Source of the DNA: Rutpela maculata
Taxonomy: Eukaryota; Arthropoda; Insecta; Coleoptera; Cerambycidae
Reading direction: 5' to 3'
Assembly (NCBI GenBank): GCA_936432065.2
Contig: OW386288.2
Location: 17,162,706 to 17,226,705 of the forward strand
DNA length: 64,000 nt
Part shown: positions 56,901 to 64,000 of the stretch, piece by piece
Numbering within the stretch: the first letter of the stretch is position 1
Layout: the number at the start of each line of letters is the position of its first letter
The notes under the pieces: model-generated
Told to the model about the DNA's origin: nothing
The model's input: only the letters and a program-made list of their open reading frames with translations
Database searches by the model: none
Position numbers and translations under genes: made by a program

Positions 56901-59900
56901 GACATTCCAGTCTCGGTTACTGTTACTTTGGTACTATACCTTAGCCGGGAAAGGAGTACAGTGATGAATTGAACTGTCAATGGCATCAAATGGCACATGA
57001 CATTGAACGACGCGACGTTGGTCATCTGATGAGCCTTTGTAAAAAAATATTTTGAATTACGCCCCCTCTAAATTTAAGCACCAATTGAATCTGATCACGG
57101 GCATTATTACTATTCTCTTTTCCCTGCTAAGGTATAGTCGGGCTAAACCGCGTATCGAACTTCTGTCCATATACGTTAGCAGTTTACTTTACAAATGGTC
57201 TGAACTTCTTCGACAGAACAGTTATTTTTGTGCACTTCTAGGTGAAAGATGGAGGCACCTTAGACAAACTATTGGTCCAGTTTTTACCCCATCCAAAATG
57301 AAGTCTATGTTCGAGTTAATGGAGGATTGCGCGAAACAGCTGATGGATTATTTGAAAGAGCAAGATGGAGACGTTGTAGAGGTAGAACTTCGTGATATTT
57401 TTAAGAGGTACTCTGCAGACGTGATTGCAACAATTGCTTTTGGCATCCAATGTAATTCTCTTAAAGAAAGAGACAACCAGTTTATTATCATGGGAGCTGA
57501 GCTAACAAATTTTGGTGGCGTTCAAAAACTGAAGAGGTTGTTGTATACTGTAAACCCGCTAATAACTAAGGTAGGTAACAGGAAAAATATACATTTAATA
57601 AATGAGTAACACTAGAGTCTGTGCATCAAGAAAAGAAAGTCCTTTCTGTGTAATGAATATAAAAAAATAAAAAGTCAACATTAGTTTTTATTAACTAATC
57701 TCAATATTACTAGGGAATCAATTTGAATGTCCAAGGACATCTTCAACACAACTAAATCTTAGTTTTTGGTTTTTTTCTTTCACGACTATTACTATTACAA
57801 TATTTGTGTTTCTAGATACTAAATTTAAAAATGCACCCTGCAAATGTTGTCAGTTTCTTTCGAACAATGGTAAACACCACTATAGAAGCTCGAGAAAATC
57901 AAAATGTTAGGAGACCAGATTTGATCCACCACCTATTGGAGGCGAGAAAAGGTCATATACAAGACGAAGAGCAACAAGACGTACCAGAAACTGAGTTTGC
58001 TATAGCCAAAGAATTAAAGCTAGAAATTAACGACAGGCAGTTTCCGTTTGAGATGACTAATGATGACATAACAGCTCAAGCTCTGGACTTTTTCTATGGT
58101 GGCTTTTACTCTACGTCTTCTTTAATGTATTTTTGCCTATATGAACTTGTGGTCAACCCAAATATACAAGAAAGATTGCAGAGTGAAGTGGACGAAACCT
58201 TGGAAATAAATGGCGGGAAAATTGATTATGATGCTTTAACCAAAATGAGATATTTAGATATGGTCATTTCAGGTAAAAAAACCTTATATAACGTAGAGTT
58301 TAAATCCCTTAATTTTTGAGAAAGAATAATTTTAATATATTTAGTTGAGAACTTCTGGCCAGATAGTACTTATAAGTATCGTCTAGGCTAGTAACAACTG
58401 TCGAACTGAACCAAGTTCAAGGCCTTTTTGAACTAAAGAACTAAACTACGTAAAAAAGACCAGATAAATGTCGACCGATCTGTTTGAATACTATAGCAAT
58501 TTTTTTTCTTCGAATGTATAGCTAGAGCAATGATAGCTATTAGCACATACTGCACATCTTTTACGTGCAGAAAGCAGCGATTCTCAAAATTTTCGTAGGT
58601 AACTGTTCAAATGTCTGGCCTAGGTTTTCTAACGACGTGAAAATAATTGCACCCTGTACGTAATGTTTGGAAGAGAAAGGGAACACAGTTTTGTAATTTG
58701 TGTTACGTATGTTTTTAAATTCCTAATGTAATATGGTTGACCGCCTTTTTATCAATAAAACATCAGATATTCACAATATAACTTTTATTGGTCTTACAGA
58801 TAGTCTCACACTATATTTTACAAATCGCAGTGTTTTGTCTTTTTGCTGTTTGCATAAAAATGCTGATATCCCACACTTACTGTTAGGTAGGTACTAAATA
58901 TTTGAAATAAAAGTCTACTAGCATTTGAAATCACAAAAAACGTAGCAATCCTATTGATCCCTTCAGCTTGGTTTAATGATAAACAATTCATTCAGTTTTT
59001 CACATTCAAATGAGAGACACCTATCTTTAATAATTTAAAAAATAATCCAAGCAAAGACATATATGACTTGAATATTAACATCATAAAATGCGTACAGGAC
59101 ATTATCATTACACCTTTCACCAAATTGGTTAATCTATGCATAAAAAGCGGAACTTTTCCGAAATGTTTTAAAACATCCGAAGTGATTCCGGTTTTCAAGA
59201 AAGGTGACTTCAATAATATGAACAACTATTGTCCTATATCTATCATACCCACTTTGGGGAAAATAATAGAAAAAGCCCTACTTCAACAATTGTCAACTTT
59301 TTTGAACAAAATAATATTTTATCAGACTGTCCATATGGTTTCCGCTCTGGTAAATCTACAGCGATGACAATTAACAAAGTGGTTGAAAGTATAATAGACG
59401 TTTTTGAGAACAAACGCTTCGCCAGAAGTATTTTCTGTGACTTAAAAGCTTTCGACTGTGTGCAACATGATATTCTCGATTCTAAACTTTGTAAATATGG
59501 TCTTCAACCTACAGCACTTAATTTTTTAAAATCGTACCTGAGTGACAAGGATTAAATAACTGTACACAACGGAATGGCGTCATCATCAGTAAAAGTAATA
59601 TTAGAAGTTCCACAAGGTTCCGTTTTAGGACCACTATTATTCTTAACTTACGTAAATGATTTACCTAACTACGTTAAGGACACTTCGGTTGTACTATTTG
59701 CTGATGATACGACAATGATAAACATCAATCAAAATTTTAATGATCTACAACATGATATGCAGCGCTCACATGATTGATTTAGAGCAATCAAATTAAATTT
59801 AAATGAATTGAAAACACAAAATATGATTTTCTCAACACGGAGATTAGATCATTTTGATAATCCAGATAATATCAAGTTTTTAGGAGTAATTGCGGACGGT

Positions 59901-62250
59901 AAGCTGTGCTGGGATCAACATGTAGACATCTGCCTAGTGAATTGTCGAAGGTAATTTATCTGGTCATAGTTCTAAGGACTGAGTTGTCTCTGAGTGTGAT
60001 AAAAACGGTTTATTTCTCGCTATTTCAAAGTGTTTTTTCTTATGCCATCATAACTTGGGACACTCAGCTCATCTGAGTAGAATATTTTCATTACAAAGAC
60101 GTGTTATGAGAGTAATGTTGGGTTTTCCATTTAGAGAGAACGTCAAACAAAATTTTAGCTAGTTGAATATCTTGACTAGTTGTTTCATTTTCGCAGCTCT
60201 TATGCATGTTAAAAAAAATTTAAATGACTATGTTTCACATGGTGAAAGTCTTAAACATGATACCATTCAGAGAAATGAGGTTCGTTTAGATTTTACTAGG
60301 TTAGAAAAAAGTCGAAATGCAACTATTATGGCCCGAAGTTGCTACTCAATATCAGCATTTTGCCGGAAAATAAGTTCCATTATAATATTAAACAAATTCT
60401 GCTGACGGCAGCATACTATTCATTTGATGAGTATTTATGTGATGTTACTGGTGTGTTAAATTATTTATTTCGTAAGGTCCGGTAAATGACTATTTCTCGG
60501 ACTCATTTGAACATTACAGTATCTGATACCATAATGTGTTACCTGCGAACATTACAGTATCTGATACTGTAATGTTCGCATCATATACAGTGTGTGTAGT
60601 GGCGGGCTAGGCATAGGGAGTAAGAATTACAACATCGCGTGTGCCAGCTGGTTGAAATGAAATAACTGAGAGCTGGGATGCTTCGCCGACGGGCGAGTTT
60701 GCTCTGCTGTGTTGTCATATCTCTCGGGCTACGTGAATGTATATGCCTAATCGGCAATTACAAGCAGTGTATTATTGTTTCCTTTGACAAAACAATCCAT
60801 ATTCTTTTTGATATCTATCTGATCATTTTTTCGGGATTAATTTTCCCGTTGCTTCCACAGATTTATTTATAGTCTCCTCCGAAATCTCCATAATACAAAA
60901 CAATGCAAAAATTATGGTTTTATTTATTTGACAGTGACAAGCTAAAGACAATCATAATTATTATCTATGAAAAACAATGGCTATGATATCGTTAAGGTAA
61001 TGCGATTGCTAGATTACGAACTAATATTTTTTAAATTTTAATAATTATAACTTTTCATTCATTTTAAAAAGATTGTAAAGACAGTATGAAATGAAATATT
61101 ATACCGGTAGGTTTCATTACAGTACTCGTTTATATTCCGGACTCGGCTCCTACGTCCCCTCGTAAAACAACTCGTACTATAATAAGTCACCATGAAGGTA
61201 GAATATTTCAACCTCCTCAGTCACCTACCAGACTTATAACGTAAATTACTATTTCAATGTTTGTCTGATGTTATATACAATATTTGTAATTTTGACATCT
61301 CATGAGTGAATGATTAAACTAAAGTTTTACAGTTAGCTTTCCAATGCAAAAAATAATCTTATTTCATTTAGCTGCTCATTAATTCCAGAAACACTTCGTA
61401 AATGGCCTACTACTTGGATAGATCGCAAATCACATAAACCGGTCACCATAGAAGCTGAGAAAACCACTGAAAACCCATTATATTTAGAATCAGGTACTAT
61501 ATGTTGGATACCGGTTTTTGCGATACATAGAGATTCGCAATATTGGCCGAATCCTGAAAAATTTGACCCAGAAAGATTTTCCGTCGAGAATCGTTCGAAA
61601 ATTTGTACCTTAGCATTTTTGCCTTTTGGATCTGGTCCTAGAAATTGTATAGGTAGGTATATTTATGATTCATTAGATCGAAATGCACATATTTCTGAGA
61701 ATATACCAAATCTAAAAATAAAAGTAGGAAAAATGTGTAAGAATGAAAATATCTACAAAACTACTCAGACACTAGAGTTTGTTTTGTAAAAAAACTGGTG
61801 AGGTCTGGAGTTGGAGGTGCATTTCTAGACCTCAGATGTTGGCTGTTGGTGAATGTCAATGTCTCTGAATATAATGACTTATTTCCAGTAGATTGAGCTC
61901 ATGTCTAATGTCTCTGGCTTGAGCAATGAGTCTTGAGTTCTAAACGTCGACATTTACTAATCTACAACATAACAAGATCCCGAAAAGTAGTGTAGTAATT
62001 ATTTGGTATTCTGGATTCAATTGATATTTTCGAAATTAATTCAGAATATTCAATCATGTAGAAGATGTTTATATATTTCCCCCATCTTTTAGGTTCTAGG
62101 TTAGCAGTATTGGAAGCTAAACTTATAATTTTCTATATTTTATCAGACTATGAAGTAATACCTGTCGAAAAAAGTAATATGGTTAAAAATCCATATTTGA
62201 CAGCTGCGAACAGTTTCTGGTTTGGATTTAGAAATCGAATAATTAAATAG
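47684..62250 (+). CDS. CYP9: Cytochrome P450, CYP9 family, gene B (6 coding exons, start unresolved)
   Basis: Tandem paralogue of gene A. Exons up to 47923, 51928-52094, 57242-57570, 57816-58272, 61389-61652 and 62093-62250 share all five intron phases with gene A and join with no stop, about 525-540 residues. It retains the anchor, PLPIVGN, WRHLR, PDLIHHLLEARKG, ETLRKW, FDPERF and FGSGPRNCIG. Oddities: no in-frame ATG in exon 1 or 2 back to a TGA at 47613 (the residue aligned with Met1 of gene A is ATA at 47721), and the I-helix reads GGFYST, lacking the usual acidic residue and first Thr. An upstream exon joined at the acceptor cttcag (47683) could supply the start. Either a diverged enzyme or an early pseudogene. 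Confidence 0.82.
48540..49143. repeat. About 120-bp tandem repeats, five copies
   Basis: Units start at about 48540, 48660, 48783, 48898 and 49020 and share GTCCAATTGAGC, TTTGCATACACGTGTAG, CTGATGACAATAC and AATATTATGG. The third copy lacks about 8 bases. Open frames across it are repeat artefacts. Located in CYP9 gene B intron 1. Confidence 0.9.
49351..49483. mobile_element. Short MITE
   Basis: The ends ATTATGTTGAATTAA and TTAATTCAACATAAT are perfect 15-bp inverted repeats, 133 bp overall, non-coding. No clear target duplication. Confidence 0.6.
49764..51622. mobile_element. Tc1/mariner-type element with long TIRs
   Basis: Termini CAGGGTGTTTTATAAGCAAAG and its complement are part of 160-170-base inverted repeats (to about 49935 and from about 51459), with TA on both sides (49762-49763, 51623-51624). 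The 1859-bp length and single transposase gene fit a near full-length copy, inserted in CYP9 gene B intron 1. Confidence 0.9.
50152..51262 (+). pseudogene. Mariner-type transposase pseudogene
   Basis: Starts MVLTLREKIYIVQFYGIGGE, where a tandem duplication of GAAAACT (about 50210) shifts the frame. The HTH region continues SLREVVSQFNLKFPNT. Later blocks are NPNFRIHCRRQYYK, VNVWCTVSYHVGVIGP, HFQQDGCPGHST (after a stop at about 50851) and WPARSPDLSILDFFLWG (third acidic residue). The tail is RRIEMCVDVGGSYIEYL. Several lesions, so inactive. Confidence 0.9.
51928..52094 (+). CDS. CYP9: CYP9 gene B exon 2
   Basis: Follows taattatatag. Reads YCGTFQYGQPILLLRDLNLI and DDPLWGKNLFAAS. Ends in phase 1 at gtaaga. 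RDLN replaces the RDPE seen in gene A. Confidence 0.82.
52258..52520. mobile_element. Small inverted-repeat element
   Basis: CACAGGTCTACAAAAAAAA at about 52262 and its complement TTTTTTTTTGTAGACCTGTG at about 52497, with stems extending over CTCCAAGGA/TCCTTGGC. A related half lies inside the hAT element at 41631-42599 (about 41950-42005). In CYP9 gene B intron 2. Confidence 0.6.
52633..52658. repeat. 12-bp-arm palindrome
   Basis: ACGTAATGGGAA and TTCCCATTACGT around a 2-base loop. GC-richer sequence follows (52660-52800) with further ACGTT/AACGT motifs, possibly an eroded element. Confidence 0.55.
54284..54751. repeat. Loop of the giant foldback with about 70-bp direct repeats
   Basis: Three repeats begin (C)TTCGCACATCGCACA or CTCGCACATCGCACA, two followed by AAATTAAATA and TTAAATGAGAGT. 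A CGTC-rich patch (ACGTCGTCACGTCGCGTC) at about 54350 contrasts with the AT-rich arms. Confidence 0.65.
54977..55508. mobile_element. hAT-type element with 8-bp TSD inside the foldback
   Basis: Ends TAGGGTGACCA and TGGTCACCCTA, flanked by ATTTAAAC at 54969-54976 and 55509-55516. The interior carries GATGAGCGGGGGGAGAAAT repeats and CAAGGGCGGATC ends of the 3811-4024 family, so it is itself a mosaic. The uninterrupted left arm of the foldback confirms the empty site. Confidence 0.93.
56270..56710. repeat. Third copy of the 30130-31210 repeat arm
   Basis: Matches TGACCTGGACAAAATTA, GGTGTCCCAAACCCAAATCC, GTAGAGAATTCAATTATCTA and GACAGCAATAACGTTAAC. Single, not inverted. Confidence 0.65.
57242..57570 (+). 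CDS. CYP9: CYP9 gene B exon 3
   Basis: Follows tgcacttctag. Reads GERWRHLRQTIGPVFTPSKM and DVIATIAFGIQCNSLKERDN. Ends in phase 0 at gtaggt. Length 329 nt, as in gene A. Confidence 0.88.
57816..58272 (+). CDS. CYP9: CYP9 gene B exon 4
   Basis: Follows gtttctag. Contains RRPDLIHHLLEARKG and the unusual I-helix LDFFYGGFYSTSSL (58080-58118), where gene A has LVFIFGGYDTTSTL. Ends in phase 1 at gtaaaa. Confidence 0.88.
59041..60480 (+). pseudogene. Non-LTR reverse transcriptase pseudogene
   Basis: Reads SGTFPKCFKTSEVIPVFKKG, NYCPISIIPTLGKIIEKAL, then in other frames GFRSGKSTAMTINKVVE, CDLKAFDCVQHDILDSKL, VPQGSVLGPLLFLTYVNDL and the catalytic FADDT. The thumb (IKFLGVIADGKLCW) and a badly decayed C-terminus follow. 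At least one frameshift (about 59300) and several stops. Endonuclease absent. In CYP9 gene B intron 4. Confidence 0.88.
60544..60580. repeat. 17-bp-arm perfect palindrome
   Basis: TGCGAACATTACAGTAT pairs with its complement across a 3-base loop (CTG). The sequence ACATTACAGTATCTGATAC also occurs just before it at about 60512 as a direct partial copy. Confidence 0.75.
60600..61380. other. No gene recognised (rest of CYP9 gene B intron 4)
   Basis: AT-rich intronic sequence after the RT pseudogene. A short frame at 60678 has no recognisable domain. Confidence 0.4.
61389..61652 (+). CDS. CYP9: CYP9 gene B exon 5
   Basis: Follows aattccag. Contains ETLRKWP, HRDSQYWPNPEKFDPERF and the heme loop PFGSGPRNCIG. 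Ends in phase 1 at gtaggt. Confidence 0.9.
62093..62250 (+). CDS. CYP9: CYP9 gene B exon 6
   Basis: Follows catcttttag. Reads SRLAVLEAKLIIFYILSDYE and ends RNRIIK before TAG. AATAAA at 62299-62304 is a suitable polyadenylation signal. Confidence 0.87.
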
Positions 62251-62298
62251 GAGAGTGTGTTTTATTGATTTCATTACAGAAGCTTACTGAATTATTCA

Positions 62299-62304
62299 AA
62301 TAAA
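62299..62304 (+). terminator. Candidate polyadenylation signal of CYP9 gene B
   Basis: AATAAA about 50 bases after the stop codon, in an AT-rich context. Confidence 0.5.
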
Positions 62305-62396
62305 AAATATAAAATTATTATGCATTTTATATATTATTGTCATTGTCATGCCTCTGGCCAGAGATGATGATTAAAAACCGCTGCCTAAGGAATCAC

Positions 62397-63055
62397 TACT
62401 TCCACATCTTCCTATCCAAATCTCTTACAACGAAAATACTATATTTGCACTCCACTATGTGGAAATACTTGTTTATGGAACTTTAATAATAAATATTTGA
62501 AATCGTGTACTCCAAAAACCCATAAAATGATATGCCATATCGGTGATGGGGGTGAATGAAGTGAAAAAAATTCTTGATGACTTTGGTTCTTGTACACATA
62601 CTAAATCACAATATTTTTTCACTCCATTTAATAATGGGGTGGGGGTGGTAATGAGGGTGGCTAATGCCAATTTTTTTTTTGAGACCTTAGCTCCTCTTAT
62701 ATTTGCCAAACACCAATTTCATCGACTCTTGCTTGCTTTACCTATTTACCCTCATTTACCCCAATTTATCCCTCAACTCTTCAACGGAATACGATCAAAA
62801 TATAATCTAATCCCAGATCTCGTTAAAATACATACGTATGCCAAATTTTAAGTCAATGTCTTAAACGGTTCCAGAGTAATCGTGAACACCAAAAAGTTAT
62901 AAGGCCTGCAGACAGACCGACGCGACAGACAGAATTATTTTTTGCTCTTACTGAAAATCTTGACGTTTCATGACATTTTAAGCTTCTTTGAACAATGAAA
63001 ATTTTCAAAAATTGTTTTTGCGTTAGTATAAGTACTTCCACTGGATATGGAAGTA
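62397..63055 (-). mobile_element. Family-A repeat copy 4 (intact, inverted)
   Basis: 659 bp, uninterrupted. The right edge is TACTTCCACTGGATATGG and GGAAGTA, and the left edge is TACTTCCACATCTTCC, so both ends are complementary. It serves as the reference for reading copies at 23405, 36426 and 40999. Non-coding. Confidence 0.78.
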
Positions 63056-63146
63056 GTACGCAGAAAATGGCATCACAAAGATATGAAAAATCTTTGTGTG
63101 CCGTAGACTACACGATAGAAGTAAAGCTTCTACTTGAAGCATTTTT

Positions 63147-63616
63147 TCGAGGAAACCTACTACGCATCCATACTACTCATGGTAACCCACTGTGCATCCA
63201 ATTTTCTCGAGGAAAGCCACTGCGCATCCATAATTGTCGAGAAAACCCACTGCTCATTCATATTATTTGAAATAATCCACTGCGCATCTATATTACTCGA
63301 GAAAATCCACTGCACGTCCATACTACTTGAGGTAACCTACTGCGCATCGATAGTACTCGAGGAAAGCCACTGCGCATCCATTATACGGGGAAACCTACTG
63401 CGCATCCAGTTTACTCGAGGAAGCTCACTGCTCTGTCAAAAAATCCTATTTCAAACTTATAGATAATCATTGATTACCCATAAAAAATGAATAATTTTCT
63501 ATAAGTTTGAAAAAGTTTGAAATGATTTCTATAGGTTTAAAATAGGATTTTTTGACAGGGGCTCATCCATAGTACTCGAGAAAAGCAACTGCGCATCTAG
63601 AATACTCAACGAAATT
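63147..63616. repeat. 31-bp minisatellite
   Basis: About a dozen units of CCACTGCGCATCCATA followed by TACTCGAGGAAA, with variants. Interrupted by a small palindromic element at 63431-63560. Open frames rich in HCASIL are artefacts. Confidence 0.9.
63431..63560. mobile_element. Palindromic MITE inside the minisatellite
   Basis: CTGTCAAAAAATCCTATTT and AAATAGGATTTTTTGACAG bound about 130 bases with further internal pairing (TATAAGTTTGAAA). GCTC occurs on both sides and may be a 4-base duplication. Confidence 0.72.
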
Positions 63617-63763
63617 TGAAAAAGTTTCTTGAATTTCGGAAATTTATTTACATTAGTGTTGTTTGTTTAAAATAATGAGTTTTATCTTAATTCTTCTAGT
63701 TTTTACGGGGCGCTCGGACACTTACGGTGGGCTCCCGTAGTAATTGCTAATATTTTACTATTT

Positions 63764-64000
63764 ACAGTCACCCAAAAATGTGAATATCTATGTTTCACTG
63801 CGGATTTTTGCAATTATCTCTGTCCCCTTTGCTTCTACGTAGTAAGCAGCCATTATCATAATATTGTTTGAACAATTTTCTTCCACTGTTAATTGTTTAC
63901 AAACTGCAGCAGCTTGAAAATATTATTTTTACGGGGACTGAGATAAATGCAAAAATCTGCGTGAAGAACAAATTTTTACCATTCTGACGGCTGTAAATCG
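63764..64000. repeat. Family-B repeat, probable TIR element cut by window end
   Basis: TTACAGTCACC...GGATTTTTGCAATTATCTC at the left is mirrored by GAGATAAATGCAAAAATC...GACGGCTGTAAATC at the right, arms of about 70 bases. Other copies at 38310 and 40600. The right end may lie at or just past the window edge. Confidence 0.6.

Noticed and set aside
57052..57241. N-terminal extension of CYP9 gene B exon 3
   Set aside because: Open by chance. The acceptor tgcacttctag gives exact agreement with gene A and with the P450 helix-C region.
63134..63466. HCASIL-repeat protein frame
   Set aside because: Produced by the 31-base minisatellite. The frame has no flanking gene structure.

Overview
The window looks like nuclear DNA of an insect. 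It is AT-rich, its genes are split by GT-AG introns, and the introns are packed with DNA transposons and non-LTR retrotransposons. A CYP9-family P450 pair next to a Spn28Dc-like serpin, and large TE-swollen introns, would suit a beetle. That placement is inference, and no order-specific marker was found.

Three host genes, all on the plus strand, occupy most of the window. (1) A secreted serpin (three coding exons, 18-8803, 557 residues) has a long insertion ahead of its reactive-centre hinge, as in the Spn28Dc group. (2) CYP9 gene A (six coding exons, 22929-45197, 531 residues) is complete, with WxxxR, I-helix, ExxR and heme-Cys motifs. (3) CYP9 gene B (six coding exons, about 47684-62250) is a tandem paralogue with identical intron phases. 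It is open throughout, but it has no in-frame ATG in exons 1 or 2 and its I-helix reads GGFYST instead of GGYDTT. The two P450s would be ER-anchored oxidases. The serpin is not functionally linked to them by anything seen here.

The remaining sequence is a layered record of transposition. Six short hAT-type elements keep exact 8-bp target duplications (3811-4024, 15889-16454, 18627-19159, 40138-40333, 41631-42599, 54977-55508). Several sit inside older elements, so insertion order can be read directly. Non-LTR pseudogenes lie at 18245-20445, 24036-27950, 45722-46335, 46560-47500 and 59041-60480. A mariner-type element (49764-51622) retains long terminal inverted repeats and a broken transposase, and transposase scraps lie at 20902, 28060 and 44440. 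Large inverted-repeat (foldback-like) elements lie at 631-2024, 2655-3803, 10550-15370, 30130-31210, 32237-34812, 36115-38130 and 53341-56245. Two elements (4782-6014 and 32237-34812) carry decayed genes for Cys/His-rich proteins of no class I can name. Tandem arrays include an 18-19-bp satellite (13141-14041), 140-155-bp units each with a TGACGTCA palindrome, 120-bp units at 48540-49143 and a 31-bp minisatellite at 63147-63616. Stretches where nothing was recognised are listed as such.
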